A stretch of 64,000 bases of DNA from Euglena gracilis (Eukaryota; Euglenida; Euglenophyceae; Euglenales), in assembly GCA_039621445.1 (NCBI GenBank), contig CP154954.1:22580954-22644953 (forward strand), written 5' to 3'. This document shows positions 10,635-22,537 of the stretch, piece by piece. Below the pieces are notes generated by a model. That model did not search any database and had not been told where the DNA came from. It worked only from the letters and a program-made list of their open reading frames with translations. Each line of letters opens with the position of its first letter. Position 1 is the stretch's first letter. Position numbers and translations under genes: made by a program.

Positions 10635-13600
10635 GCCTCCATGGCCGGGGCTGTAAGTTCTGGCTTCTTGCCATGCCCAATTGAAATCTGGGGGAGCCCT
10701 GTTGCTGGGCCTCTCCCCTCCCCCCTGGAATGGGGTTGTGGGCTGAATTTGAAAAGGATGGTTGGTACAGACCTCTTTTGCCCCTTCCTGTGGGCTGCCA
10801 TAGCCCTTGGATTGGTCTTCTGCTCCAGACTGGGCCATCTTCTGGCTTTCCAATGTTGTACTGGCCCCCTTGTCCCTTATTCCATCTTGATTGGTTGGGG
10901 GCATTTGCTCTGTGGGCTGGGGCGTTTGCTCTCTTGGCTGGGTCTGCCAATTTTGAAGGTTTCCTGCACCCCAATTTGAAATGTAATGGGACTTGACCCT
11001 GGGTACCCAATGTCTTCCGCTGTCGTCTGGGCTTTTTGCCCACTGCCTATTGCAAGAAATGGAAAAAAAAAAACTATCTGGCGGAGTGGGGAGGGAGTGT
11101 TCTGACCTTCCAACCAACTTTGGGATGCCACCACCTGGCCCGGGCCTTTAGCACGGTGGGGCCCTTCATGCTGCTGGCCAGCGGTGCCTCCCGGCAGTTG
11201 TGCGGGGCAGAGTCCAGGGCTGGGAGGGCACTGCAGGGCCCCATCCGTCCCGGACTTCTCCGTCTTTTTTCCGAGATATGCCACGCAAGGTTGCTCCCCC
11301 CTGACCCACTGCTTGAGGCAAAAAGGGCAACCGGCCTTATGCGCCTGTCAGCCGGGAAGAGCGTACAAAACAACGCACCGATGATGGATGATGACCCGGG
11401 CGGACTTTTGGAAATTCAAACTCCAAAAAACCCTTAAATTGCACTTCTTTTTGTTACAAAATTGCTGAGTTATGCACATTTTTACACGTGCACCAACCAA
11501 TTTTGCCAAATACCCCCCCCCCAAAAAAAACTGGAGGGGTTATTGCTCCTGGCAGTGGCCGATTAACTTGGCGGGGGAGAGGCAAAAAAAAATGGTTTCA
11601 GTAACTTGGCAAGGCAAAGCTCCTTTACGACGCTGAAAAAAAGGGCCCAAATAACCTGGCGGGGGGGGGGGGCAGGGCCAAAAGTTGGTTCCAATGACCT
11701 GGCACCCCGAAAGGTTTTTTTGGGGGGGGGGGTACGCTGTTTCGGAGGGAAATCGATATTTTCCGCCTTGCTTGATTTCTCACTTTTATCCAGGGGGGTG
11801 TATTCATTGGGCAGCCGAAGTCCCACGTCACGGGGATATACTATCATACGGTCTTGACAAAAATGACAGGAAACAAAAATAACAGGGAAAAAATAACAGG
11901 AAAGAAATTAACGGGGAAAATATGATGGGATAATTTAGGTTTTGGATAATGATGGGAAAGTTCAGCGTTCACAGAAATTTGGTGGCAATTTTCCCATCTA
12001 TGAGGAAAGATATTCAGCAAAAAGGGCAACTCAAACATCCCAAAGTAGCCAAAATGGTCTTCTGTGTGTATGTGTGTTTGGTGATTTTTCATTTAAAAAA
12101 AACCAAACCCAAAATTGACCATATGTCAAACCCCATCTTTTGTGAGTGAAATTTGATTACGCCTGAACGCGGCTCTCCAAAAGGGAATGAAAAGGGCATG
12201 AGGAGAAAAAATGACAGGGGAAAAAAACGAGGGAAAATGATTGGAAAAATTGGGTGTTTTCCCATCGTTTTTGTGTCCCGTCATTTTTGTTTGGACTGTA
12301 AGGTATTTGGGGGGATATTATTGGGGGGTATGTTTTTGGGTGTTCCCCCCCCCCCAGCAGAGCAGGCTTCCTGAAACCAACCCTGGGGGAATGCCTCAAG
12401 CCCTGGGGTGAAATGCCCCCCCCCCTGCCTGCCCTTATCACCCAAACCCCAATGGGGGGGGGGGGCGCACTTCGCTAAAACAACGGGACAAAAATTCAAA
12501 GTGGCGAGGGAAAATGGACATGGGGGATCAACTTCTGCAGCCTTAGAACCTTGCCCACACACCCAAACGTGGGGAGGGAAAGTTGAGCGTTTGGACTGCC
12601 CATCACCGGACACCCGGCCACCAGGCCCGCATAGTGCATAGGGCGTAGCGCGGAGGCGCCGGTGTGTCCCGACCCATCAAGGTGGGGCTGGGCCAAAGGG
12701 CACTCCCCGCCACCCGGCCAAAGACGGGCAGCGCCCTGCCAGGGCGGCTTTCTCCTCCCCTCTCAGGCTGGGCAGGGAGTGGGCCGGGGGCAGGGGCTGG
12801 TGGTGGTCGGGGGGGGGGGGGTGGAAGGTGGTGGAGGTGGGAGGAGAGGACAGGGAGCCCCCCCCGGGCGTTTCCCCACCGAGGATGAGAGAAAGACAAC
12901 AATGGTGGTGGTTGAACCCTCCCCCAGTTTGGTTTGGGGGGGGGGGGCACTGCTTGTCTGATCCTGAAACCTTGCTGCAAAAGCCCGGCCGTTTGGCCGT
13001 TCCGGAGTTCCGCCAATTCGCACGGGAGTTGTTCCCAACCTTTTCCCGCCCGGACCGAGCTGAGCCAACCTTGCTTCGGTCTCCTCCGTGTCAAGGGAAG
13101 GGGCTGCCCGGCTGTCGGGGGACACGTTGGTCGCATTTTCACCCAAAAGGGACAGAGGCAAGTCTCTCAGTTGCTCCAGAGAGGGAAAAAACACAACCGT
13201 GGCTTGATCTGATGAGTCCAGAAATTTGAAATGGTTTATGGACCATGGCGGATGGCCAACAAGCAAAGCCTCTCAGTCAACATAGACGGGTGTGATTCTG
13301 AGGGGTGGCACCTTCAGAGGAGACAAAAGTGGGGTGACAAAATTGGACCGTACAGTTGGTGGGCTCTTCTGGCTAAAAAATACCCCTAAAAATACCAAGG
13401 AGGAAAAAGCATTCATCTGGGACCCAGCGCCGGGGGGTCATCCTCCCCCCAGGGATGATCCCCGGGGGGTCATCCCCCAGTTTTGGCCTTGGACAGCTGT
13501 TGACAGCTGTGGACAGGCGAAAATGGGGGATTTTGCGAGGAAGATGGCAGTGGGGCATTTTGAGGCAAATGGGCGTGTTTTGAAACAGCAGAGGAATGAT

Positions 13601-13644
13601 GCGACCCCACACGGAGAGCCCTGGTCCTGGAGGTTGCAACCATT

Positions 13645-13728
13645 CTAATGGCGCCAAACATGCAGTCCACATTCACAGCGTCCTCTCTCTTGACACCCTT
13701 GGCGGGGCTCCAACGACCGGTAACCTCT
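13645..13728 (-). CDS. Candidate exon, unknown function
   Basis: The minus frame reads WSPAKGVKREDAVNVDCMFG then AIRMVATSRTRALRVG, with mixed composition unlike the G-run translations around it. Possible acceptors exist upstream (GGACAG) and a GTTGCA donor follows, but neither is strong. I do not recognise a domain. It sits between the unknown-domain exons and the PP2C exons on the same strand. Confidence 0.25.
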   Translation of the reverse strand, partial: RGYRSLEPRQGCQERGRCECGLHVWRH

Positions 13729-13789
13729 GTCCTCCAACTGGGGGGGGTGGGGGTCGTTGGACAAGGAGTCAAAAAAGCAAGTTGGCAGG

Positions 13790-14115
13790 TAAACCCCCCA
13801 CCTTTAAGAAACCCCCCTCTATAAGAAACACCCACCTATAAGAAACCCTTTGGGGATTTTTGGACCGACGCCCACCTATAAGAAACCCCCACCCATAAGA
13901 AACCCCTGGGGAGCTTTGAACCCAACTACCTATAAGAAACCCCCATTTTTCTTTGGCGCCAAAGGCGCCAAAGGAAAATTTTCACTGTTTTTGGCCACCT
14001 TTGGCCTTTTGTCGGCTCAAAATTTTTTCGGACATTGAAACCCACCTATAAGAAACCCCCACCTATAAGAAACCTCAGGCATTTTTTGGAAACCCACCTA
14101 AAGAAACGGGTTCCT
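13790..14115. repeat. Imperfect tandem of CCACCTATAAGAAACCCC
   Basis: About nine copies of an 18-bp block (CCACCTATAAGAAACCCC), some adjacent and some separated by 40-90 bp, with GGCGCCAAAGGCGCC in the middle. Shorter relatives of such AAACCCCCCAC blocks occur near 27090-27150. No coding signal. Confidence 0.85.
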
Positions 14116-14164
14116 TTTAGGTGGGGGGTTTACCATTGACCCCCTCCCCCCAAAAGGCAAATCT

Positions 14165-14535
14165 TTCCATCAGGCGCTTTGCGCCGAAAATTTTGGGCAA
14201 TTCTGGCAAATTTTTGCCCAAAAGGTGTCAAAAATGGAAGTTTGGCCAAACCTCCAAAGAGACCGGGGGGGTCGTTGGACATGGGGGGGGGGGGGTAACA
14301 GCCCAGCGAGGGGAGGGAGCGGACCTCCCTCCTCTACAGTGGTGCGTGCTGATGCAATGCTCCTACACCAGGTGAACATTTTTCAGGCTGTAACACAGCG
14401 CCGGGCCAAAAAAGGTTGTCCTCCAAAATCGACCAAAAGTGCCATTCTGCCCTTTTTGGGCAAAACTCTGCCAAAAATGCCCAAAATTTCAGGCGTAAAG
14501 CACCGGAAAGAAAAATTGTCATTTTGGTGCCTCAC
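14165..14535. repeat. Dispersed repeat family 2, two adjacent copies
   Basis: The first (about 14165-14265) has GGCGCTTTGCGCCGAAAATT, and the second (about 14415-14530) has CAGGCGTAAAGCACCGGAAA. They resemble 7407-7525 and 9040-9165. Between them is a run of 13 Gs and G/C-rich filler. Confidence 0.6.
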
Positions 14536-15429
14536 TGGCGGTCCAGGGGGGGGGGGGCTCCTCTCTGCTGTCCACGCACACCTGGGGGGGTTCAACCAAG
14601 TGACCTGTGGCCAGCCCATCGTCAACCTGTCAACACCCCCAACCTTTCTGAAAATCTTCCCTGACAGAGGGCAAGCCCAGGGAACTGATTGCGATCTGAC
14701 CCAAAAGCTTGCTTTCGCACAAACATGGCCCGCGCATTGCGCGCCTGTGGGGGGGGGGGGCACCACTTGCCCTGGCTCTCTGCGGGTCATCGCAGCCGGC
14801 CGCCATGTGAACTTTGGCGGTGCGGGCGTCATCGGCGGCCGGGGAGGGAGCCCCAGGGAGGATCGGGAAAGGACGGCGCACCAATCCTGCGGGTCGGGAG
14901 CCGATAAGTATGATGCCCAGGGCATATGATGCGATGATTCGAAATCTGGGTGTTTGGATCCGCCTCAGAAGACCTGTAGCAGCTTCACCGCCTGACCTTG
15001 AAATCTGGGGTTTCGGGAGAACAATGGGACATAGAGGTGATGGGCAATTTCAAGTGTCGAAGCTTGCCCCCCCCCCCCATCGTCAAGGGCCCACCGCAAA
15101 AACCACCGAAATGATAGTCCATGGACAGCCCCTCCCTTTCCCTGGGGGAGGAGCACAACCCATTGGGCTTCTGGCTGGGGTGGGGAGACTGTGCAGACGA
15201 CCCTCCCTGGCCATCCGCCTCCAGCTCGAGGGGCACCCCACGCACCAGCACAGCGGCAGCACTGGGGCAGTGTCTTGTTGGGGGCATGGTTTCGGAACCA
15301 TATGGGTAAAGACAGCACTAGGCTGGGGGGACACCTGTGCGATGCGACCAACAGACGCGTTGGTGGCCAGGCAGCGCACCGCAGAGGGCACTGGCTGGGC
15401 GGAAGCCCCCCCAACCCAACCCAGCAAAC

Positions 15430-15570
15430 CCAGCGCTGGGCGTTCGCGTAGGGCACCACGGTGTAGAACTGGTACACGTTGGGCTCGCTGCCGCGGCTGC
15501 TCCGGCCGTAGATGTGGCACCGGCCGGCGCACGGCAGTCGGATCCCGGAGACGACGGCAGGCTGCCAGGG
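15430..15570 (-). CDS. Exon of unknown domain (E5)
   Basis: A 47-codon exon, phase 0 at both ends, with a very good acceptor (pyrimidine tract then TTTCCTTCAG) and donor CTGG|GTTTGC. It reads PWQPAVVSGIRLPCAGRCHI then YGRSSRGSEPNVYQFYTVVP and YANAQRW. The mixed composition and aromatic residues mark it as coding. I do not recognise the family. A resemblance to the YxVxGxxVNxAxR segment of class III nucleotide cyclases is too weak to use. It lies in line with the other minus-strand exons. Confidence 0.65.
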
Positions 15571-16296
15571 CTGAAGGAAATTGGGGGGGGGGTCTGGCTG
15601 GAACCTCCACCGCGTTCCCCCTCCGTGTGTGTCCGCAATTTCCGGGGTCCTGCGCTGGATTGTCATCAAGGCATTGCTCTTGACCTGCCTTGAAAGGATG
15701 CAGGGTTACCGGTATGCGCGCCACCGCCCATATGCACCCATTTCAGGAAGGGATCGGCAGCCACAGAGAACTTGGTTTCGCATGAACTTTTCCGGCGGAG
15801 CTTTCTGCCACCACACACACGGAATTTCTTCAGGGCCCCTTGGGGGGGGGGGGGTCCAGCCCACTGGCTGGAAAAAAGTGCTGGGTGGAGCGGGTTGGAC
15901 CAGGCTGGATTCGTAGGACAGTGCCAAAAAAATTATGGAAAAAAGGAGCTAAGCGGCCAAACAAGGGCCTTTCCGAGGATTTTTTGGTTGTTCACCCCAA
16001 GATTATGGCTAAAAAAATAATCCAGCGCTCGACCTGGGGGGGGGGGCACCCCGCTGGGAGCTGCTGGCTGAAGAAAAAAACAATATGCTGGCTGTGGTGG
16101 CTGGCTGGCCCTCCCCTGGTGGTGGGCTCCCACACACCAGTATTAGGGGGTAATGCTCGCCTAGGAAGCGCACACAAATCACATGCACGCACGTGCGCGC
16201 AAACAAACCACACACAGACACACATGCACAAACGCCCATCACTGCCGCAGGTTGGGGTGGGGGGTTGGCAGGGGTCCTGGGCAGGGGCGAGGGCAC

Positions 16297-16431
16297 CCTC
16301 CGTGGCATGGAGGCCGGAGGCGCGGACCAGCACCTGCCGCAGGGTGTGCTTCACCTGCAGCAGGTCCGCCTCCATGTGTGTCTGCAGCATCCGCTCGTCG
16401 AAGAGGATCGGGGGCAGGGCCCGGCCCCCGC
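16297..16431 (-). CDS. Exon of unknown domain (E4)
   Basis: After a TGTGCAG acceptor the frame reads RALPPILFDERMLQTHMEAD then LLQVKHTLRQVLVRASG, an amphipathic helix-rich segment, and ends at a GAGG|GTGCCC donor. Its starting phase matches a GC donor of the exon at 17771-17872. The domain is unrecognised. Confidence 0.6.
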
Positions 16432-16664
16432 CTGCACATGGCGTGGGGATCATACTGGCACGGCGCAAGAAAAAGATAAATGCCGTGGCAGTCGCGGCCC
16501 ACATTTTCCGTCTTAATTTTTTCTGAAAAAATTTGGCACATATTTTTATTTATTATCATCCTCATTATTATTTATTTTCTTGATTTGTTTTAGTGCTTTA
16601 TTACTTTGCCGCACGTAACAAATATTTTGCCTCCCCCTTTAGTCCAAGGTGAGGCTATCTTGCA

Positions 16665-16775
16665 AAGATTTATCGTTGACAAGGGGATGTCAACGACGTG
16701 GTGTGTCAATCCAACAGCGCTTCAGTGAAAAATGCCAGGCAGTGTCCCATAAAAATGCGGTTGGCACGGGGTGTG
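16665..16775. repeat. Dispersed repeat family 3, copy 1
   Basis: About 110 bp with the pattern GTTGACA, GGGG, TGTCAACGACG, GTG(T/C)GTCAA, CAGGCAGTGTC and a closing GTTGGCACGGGG. The same order is seen at 18750-18880. It is intronic with respect to the minus-strand exons. The long stretch 16432-17770 has nothing else convincing. Confidence 0.7.
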
Positions 16776-17770
16776 AGTAAATAATGCACTGTGTCTTGCA
16801 TGGGGAGGTATGCAAAATTGCAAAGGATGGGAATGGGGCCTGTGTGCGCTGCGGCAGAATATGCCTTGTGCGCCACCGCGGCAACGTTTGAAAGCGTGCA
16901 CTGTGACTACGCACACAAAAAAAATGTCCCACAGACGCCGTGGCTCAAAGAAACATTTTTTTGTGGTTGCTCTAAATACAAATATGCCAAGATCTATATC
17001 TATGGGAGCATGAAACGGGGTGGGCAACAAGAGGGGTGAGTGTTAAAAATTCTGGGGGGGGCTCAACAAAGCACCTCAAAACATGCAATTCAAAAAAATG
17101 CAAAAACTGACGAAAATGCAGGTGAAAAAATGGCACACAACGTAATTGAATGTAAATTTCTCGAGGAGCCCCCCACGATGTAAACCTCCCTGCTGGAACT
17201 GACTTCTAGCCCCAGGAAAGACGGGCCCAAAACAGGGAGCAGGGCGGTCCTTGAGCAAAAAAAAAGACTTCCCCTCCCGTCACATTCAATGAAATCCTGC
17301 AGGAAAAATGGCCAGAAAAATAGCCATGTTTTGCAAAAGCAGATCAAATTCTTGAGGGGAAGTGATTTCTGGCACCCTCGGATCATCCCCCATCATCCAA
17401 AACATCATAAAAATGAATTTCTGGTTTTTCAAAAACTGTTTGACCGAGAGGGATTTCTGAGAAAAAAAAAGAAACATTGAAATACTGCAGGGCAAAAAAG
17501 GCGTCTCTGGAAGGATGACTTCAAAAAGAGGGTTGCGGAGCAATGGGGTGGCGTGCAGACACAGTAGGTGCTTAAACGGCGCGGAGGATGTTTCGTTCGC
17601 GCGCGTCGCCAGTTTCGTTGGTTTCCGCGTTCCTCACGTGTGCCCGGCTCCGCTCTTGGCCGGGAAAAACCCCGCGTCTGCCTCTCACACCCTTTCAAAC
17701 CGAAGGGGGGGGGCACCAGGGAGGGGGCCCAGTGCTGGGGTGGGGGCCGGCCCCCGGCCCGGTTGCCGCC

Positions 17771-17872
17771 CTGCGCCGGCATCTGGCGGCGGATGACGGC
17801 CATGGCCACCGCGGTGACCCGCTCGTGGAGGAGGCAGGGGCCGTGGCTCAGCGTGGGACGGGCTTTGACGCC
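17771..17872 (-). CDS. Exon of unknown domain (E3)
   Basis: Reads VKARPTLSHGPCLLHERVTA then VAMAVIRRQMPAQGG. The donor appears to be GC (CAGG|GCGGCA), which is in phase with the next exon at 16297-16431. The 5' boundary is uncertain because only a weak AAAG acceptor is available. No domain is recognised. Confidence 0.5.
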
Positions 17873-17949
17873 GAGGGGGGGGGGGGTGGGGGGTGAGATG
17901 GCCTTGGGGACCCACTTTCGGTGGCGAAATTGGGAAACCCCTCCAATCG

Positions 17950-18430
17950 GACCACGGGTTTTTTAAGTCCGGGGGGGGGGGTCCCCCCACCCACCCACCC
18001 CCTGGGGGGACTGGGGGGGGGTTCCAGGAGACCCACCCACTTTTCCCCGAAAATGGCCAAAAATCACGAAAATGCCAAATATAGCACCTTTTTCAAAATG
18101 ATCGTCATTGCCCCCCCCCCGTTTTGGGCCCATTTTGGGTCAGCTCTGGGTCAAAAAAAGTCGAAAAAATTGAAAACATTTTTTTTGCCCAAAACCATGT
18201 TCTTTGGCCTCACGGACCTGGAAAAGGAGTTTTTGAGCCGAAAGTGAGGAACCGGGGGGGGGGGGCGGTTAGAGGGGTTCCCAAAGAGCTCAGCTCTAAT
18301 TCATACCCTGGTCGCTGAGCTCTTATCTCTTTAGAGTACCACCCCAGCCGGAGGGGGGGTCCGACCCCCCGCCCCCGTGGGCAGAGGGGGGGCTCGGCTG
18401 GACCCACCCACCCTACCCCCCCCCCGGGGT
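17950..18430 (+). repeat. Dispersed repeat family 1, copy 3
   Basis: Core at 18030-18100 (ACCCACCCACTTTTCCCC, AAAATGGCC, ATAGCACC), followed by AAAAAGTCGAAAAAATTG-type sequence resembling the 163-bp array at 5872-6850, and the closing GGCTCGGCTGGACCCACCCA block. It lies in the intron between E2 and E3. Confidence 0.7.
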
Positions 18431-18749
18431 CCACAACATAAAAAAAAACCCTGAATGAGACAGATGCCTTTTTTAATGTGGAAAAGTGTGTTCATTCTTT
18501 GACTTTTGGGGAAGTTTGCTAAAAATGAAATGTTCTCATCATTCTTGGTTAAAAAAAATTGCTCTCTCGCGGTGAACGCGTTCCAACGCTGGTTCTGCCC
18601 TATCCCTTGAAGGGTTTCCTTGAAAAAGCCGCCGAGATCCCCTCCCACGCAAAAAACTCCAAAAACAAACAACATACAGCAAACAACGCCAAATTCACAA
18701 GAGATTACATGGAATTACCTTCCCCCTGTCCAAGGCGCGACAGTGTTCA

Positions 18750-18880
18750 GGGAAGGTGTCATTGACATGGGGGGGGGTGTCAACGACACAGTGCGTCAAC
18801 GCCACTGTAATTCAACAAAAAAATACGTCAGGTAGTGTCTGGAAAAGTGCCGTTGACACGGGGGGGGGGGTCAAAGACGC
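18750..18880. repeat. Dispersed repeat family 3, copy 2
   Basis: Same block order as 16665-16775: GTCATTGACA, poly-G, TGTCAACGACAC, GTGCGTCAA, CAGGTAGTGTC, then GTTGACACGGGG. It lies in the intron 3' of exon E2. Confidence 0.7.
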
Positions 18881-18920
18881 GGTCAGTTTCCAAAAAAAAT
18901 CTTGAAGAAGCTTCAAAAAC

Positions 18921-19097
18921 CCCTGGGCGGGAGGCATAGAACTTGGCGCTCAGCTGCATCTCCGCCCGCTTATTGAGCGCCCGGATCGCCTCCACGAACT
19001 GCATCGCGGCGAGGGGCGCGAGGTCGTGCTCCTCGTACGCCGTGCCCACCATCAGTGAGGACCGGTGGAGGGCCCCGCTGGCCAACGAACCGAAATT
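18921..19097 (-). CDS. Exon of unknown domain (E2)
   Basis: A 59-codon open exon in phase 0 at both ends (acceptor GAAG|AAT, donor GGG|GTTTTT). It reads NFGSLASGALHRSSLMVGTA, YEEHDLAPLAAMQFVEAIRA and LNKRAEMQLSAKFYASRPG. It contains a clear long amphipathic helix. The pattern is loosely like the helix before the R-x-G-x-H-x-G-P strand in class III nucleotide cyclases, but catalytic residues are not visible, so I leave it unnamed. Its phase matches the exon at 20648-20787. Confidence 0.65.
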
Positions 19098-19124
19098 CTT
19101 CAAAGAAGGAATGAACGTGACAAC

Positions 19125-19250
19125 CACACACTAACACGCATACCAAAAACGTATGCACGAACGCGTGCACGCACATACACACATGCACACACAAGCGCGC
19201 GCACACACGCACACAAACACACACATGCACACACACACACACACAATACA
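19125..19250. repeat. (CA)n-rich tract
   Basis: Imperfect CACACA/CGCACA dinucleotide repeat, alternating purine and pyrimidine, just 5' of exon E2 on the minus strand. Confidence 0.9.
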
Positions 19251-19618
19251 CATGTGCAGCAACAAACACGGACAGACGTGGGGTACATATCCCGACACCC
19301 ACCCTCAAAGAGGCCACCGCAAAACCCATCAAGAAACCTACAGTTGCGAACCCCTACCCAAAATTCTGCCTGGCAGCCTTGGCATGCCCCCCTGCCAATG
19401 GGCCTGGGAGAGGTGTTCCCAGCAGCCCACCACCAGTCTGGAATCCCATGCCGGTGAGGAACAAGGGGGCTGGCTCGACAAAGACGACACCAGATCGACG
19501 CCTTCCACTTTTTTTCTTGGAAAAGCGGTGGCATCTGTGCAATATCACATCCGGGAAAGCCCTGGTGGGAGGAGGTGGCCACAGAGCGTTGGTCCACATC
19601 AGGCCTCTTTTAAGGGGT

Positions 19619-19858
19619 GTGATATGTGTGTATATATGTATATATATATATGTATATGTGTATGTACACACATATACATACACACATATATACATATATA
19701 CACGTATGTATGTACATATACATTCATATGCATATACATGCATTTATATGTGTATATATACATACATATGCATATGGAGATTTATATACACATATATATA
19801 TATATATATATATATGTATATGTATATGTTTTTGTATATGTATATATGCATTTATATA
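19619..19858. repeat. TATATG/TACATA alternating tract
   Basis: About 240 bp of TATATG, TACATA and (TA)n, strictly alternating pyrimidine-purine and largely self-complementary. Non-coding. The following stretch to 20640 holds G/C runs and short (CA) tracts only. Confidence 0.9.
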
Positions 19859-20647
19859 GTAGCACCCCACCATCCAGAACCCCCCGGGTTCAGCCTTCCT
19901 TAAAAGAAGCCTGGTCAGCATCCCGCTCCGCCCATTCCGCCCCTTTCACATCCACCTCAGACCCGCTGCATTGGCGGCTGACCCCGGCCATCCACTCTGC
20001 ATAGGCACCCTTTGGGAAAACCTAGGCTGCTTGCCCCCATGTGCAAACATGCAGGACACATGCAGGCATACAAGCGCGCGCACACAAGCAGGACTGCACA
20101 GGAATGTACAGGAAATCCTGGTGGGTCGGACCCTCCACATGGGAGGTGGGGAGGGTCGACCCCCCCCCACCATCCATGTCACCCTCTCAAAAAAAATTCC
20201 TTAGGCGCAAAGGGCGCAAAGGCAAAAGGCGCCAAAGGAAAATTTCGACCTAAAAATCGGCGCCCCCCCAGAAGTACGGGAACGCCTGGTGGGGTCAGAC
20301 ACCCCCCTACCACCACGATGGGGGGAGGTGTCGACCTCCCACCAACCACCCATAGGGTTGCAGGGAGTCGCGTACAGCCCTGCACACAAGCGCGCGCAAG
20401 TCGCACACATGCACGCACAGGCACACGTACCTAAATGACCCATTCTCGGCACATAAAGTTCATTTATATTCCTTCCACCAGAGGTGTTTCACAAATGATA
20501 TTCCGAGGTGGTGCAAGACCTGATGACCCCTGAAGTGCTCGAAGAAATCCTAAAAGATGTGTGTTTCAGTTTAAGCAAGTCATATAAACGTGCAAACAAA
20601 CGCAACTCATGAGCACGCACACGCACACATGCGCGCGCAAACTGGAC

Positions 20648-20787
20648 CCGGCTGCAGCCAGCGCGGGACGCCTCGGCGAACTCCTCCCCCTTCTTGCGGA
20701 GGAACTTCTCGTACGCCGTGATGGTGGCATGGCCACGCTTCTTCATGTCCCGCGGGCCGTTCTTGAGCAGCGCCCGCGGCTTGAAAC
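20648..20787 (-). CDS. Exon of unknown domain (E1), 3' of the receiver
   Basis: After a CCGCAG acceptor the frame reads FKPRALLKNGPRDMKKRGHA then TITAYEKFLRKKGEEFAEAS and RAGCSR, basic and helix-rich, ending at AGCCGG|GTCCAG. It is in phase 0 with the next exon E2. It does not match in phase with the last receiver exon, so a further exon or an alternative site lies between. Unrecognised family. Confidence 0.6.
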
Positions 20788-21398
20788 CTGCGGCGGGGCT
20801 GTCCCGCAGCCCGGCGAGGCGGCCACCGGCGTTGGCGCCAGCCCCGGGGAGAGGGGGCTTCCCATCCCCGCCTCAGGACCCGCCGGCGCGCCAAAGAGCG
20901 GGCGGGAAGGATGTCGAACTGGCAGTTGCAATTTCCCATTGGTGCTGTTTATCAGTTTAGATCATCCCAGGCAGGGAATTTCCCGACCCTTGGGGGGGGG
21001 GGGGTTCGCTGCCCCCCTGGGAGGTGCTGGCTGGAAAACCCCACCCCCGTGGGGGTAGGGTGGGGTTTGGCGATTTTTTAAAAAAAAATGCCCGTCCCCA
21101 GAGCTGTATGAAGGAGTGGTGGGTGGGTCCCCCCACACACAACGTATGGCACGGTGCAAGTTGCAAGGAAAAACTCTTTCGGTGCGGAAAGTGCGGAAAA
21201 TTATCGCCCCTAGAAAAAAAGTTCAGGGGTGGTGGAGGAAGGGGGTGGTCGGACTCCCCACCAGATTTGGCGGGGGGGGGGGGGGCGCGACCCGCCCTCG
21301 GGGTTCAAGGGATTCAAAAGATTTGTTGTTCAGTCCTGGTTCTCCCCCACCCCAGCAACGGTTGCCGAGGCAACAGATTCCCAGCAGCCGGGGCCCAC

Positions 21399-21516
21399 CT
21401 CCGCGGGATGTCATACTTGACGCAGAGCTGGCGCATGGACGCCGGGGTGGCGGGCTTCCACAGCACCTCGTTCATCCCGCTGCTGTGCCCCACACTCGGC
21501 ACGCTCTCGTGGGTGT
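21399..21516 (-). CDS. Receiver domain, C-terminal exon
   Basis: Reads THESVPSVGHSSGMNEVLWK then PATPASMRQLCVKYDIP. It supplies the end of a response-regulator receiver domain: GMxxxLxKP with the conserved Lys of KPA, then the last helix. The join to 22029-22122 gives LT-D-THES, so the conserved Thr of the LTA motif falls exactly at the splice site and the 12-residue spacing to GM is normal. The donor is GGAG|GTGGGC. Confidence 0.8.
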
Positions 21517-22028
21517 CTCCCGCAGGACCCTCCTTCTCCGGAGGCCAGGTTTGCTCTGCCGGTTTTGTGTGTTTCAACTTTCCAGGGCGTTCCGGGGGGG
21601 TTTCCAGCCCCCCCCCACTAAAAGCGCCATAAATTTACAAAATTGGCATTTTTTGTTTTGTCTAAAACAGACCCATTCCCAACCCAAACGGGTAGGGTGT
21701 CGTAAGTGGAAACCCGCAAACCCCAAACAGAGAAATTGGAGAGAGAAAAATGGGCAATTCGCGCCTGATTCCTTCGACGCCGGCCAACCAGCCATCCGCG
21801 AGGGGGTGGGAGATCGCATTCGGAGAGGTCAGCCAGCGCGGAGGTGGGAGTATTCTTCTCATTGACAGAAGTTAGGAACTATTTCTGATTCTCGGCTCTC
21901 AGTTCAGGCAGCACCATCCTATTATTAGTAGGGAATAATCAGCCCCCCCCCCCCCGCCAGGTGCGAGGCCATTCCCCCGCCCTCTCCCAGTCGAACCCTC
22001 GGCGGGGGCGACGGTGGGGCCTGGCTGC

Positions 22029-22122
22029 CAGTCAGCCCCACGATGAGGCTCACGAGGCCGTCGCCGCGCTCCCGCTGCAGCGTGCGGATGTGGACGGTGG
22101 CCTCGAAGCCGTTGAGCCCCGG
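22029..22122 (-). CDS. Receiver domain, GFEATVHIR exon
   Basis: Reads GLNGFEATVHIRTLQRERGD then GLVSLIVGLT. This is the receiver segment MPxxxGxEAxxxIRxLE...IPIIALTA. The 3' boundary is a GC donor (ACTG|GCAGCC) that keeps phase with the next exon. The 5' boundary is a problem: there is no AG between the poly-C tract and the GLNG codons, so either the intron is non-canonical or a proline-rich insertion is translated. Confidence 0.8.
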
Positions 22123-22537
22123 CGTTGGCAGGGCCGTTGGGTCGGGACGTGGGGGGGGGGGGCACAGCCGTACCATTGCTCGTGAAGTCCCCCCGGGGAG
22201 GGGGGGACTCACTTCCGACCCGACCCTCGTCGGTCACTCTGGCCACTGGGACTAAAATGGATGAAAATCAACAGATAAAATGGCTCAAAATTAACGAACT
22301 TTGGTCAAATTTGCCAAAACCTTCTGGCGTCAAAGGCGCCAGATGGGCCAATAACCCGACCCTTTCCCCAGGGGGAGGGGTCTGCAGCCAAGGACCAATC
22401 CATCATTCCAAAACACCCAGTCGGGCACACCTTAACCAATGCCATGGCACACGACGTGAAGCCAACCTTGGCGGCTTTGCCTGTGGGGGGGACAGGGGGT
22501 CTGTTCCAGCACCACCGGGGGGGGGGGGGGCTGCCCT

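Larger units (their letters stand above)
10640..15429. other. Interval between the unknown-domain exons and the PP2C exons; candidate exons only
   Basis: If region 1 is one gene this must hold several exons, including the start of the PP2C fold. On the minus strand protein-like windows occur near 11130-11215 (LASSMKGPTVLKARARWW), 12640-12740 (SALWPSPTLMGRDTPAPP), 12985-13100 (WEQLPCELAELRNGQTAGLL), 13645-13728 and 14790-14880. None has an unmistakable domain motif and several lack clean splice sites. The rest is poly-G/C, A-rich sequence and the repeats listed separately. Confidence 0.3.

Noticed and set aside
13790-14115. CRISPR-like array of CCACCTATAAGAAACCCC
   Set aside because: Unit spacing is irregular, spacers are absent or low-complexity, and the setting is eukaryotic with no cas genes.
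15430-19097. Class III nucleotide cyclase domain
   Set aside because: Only short pattern similarities (helix before LSHGP, YTVVPYAN); the metal-binding Asp and transition-state Asn/Arg cannot be identified and the exon order fits poorly.
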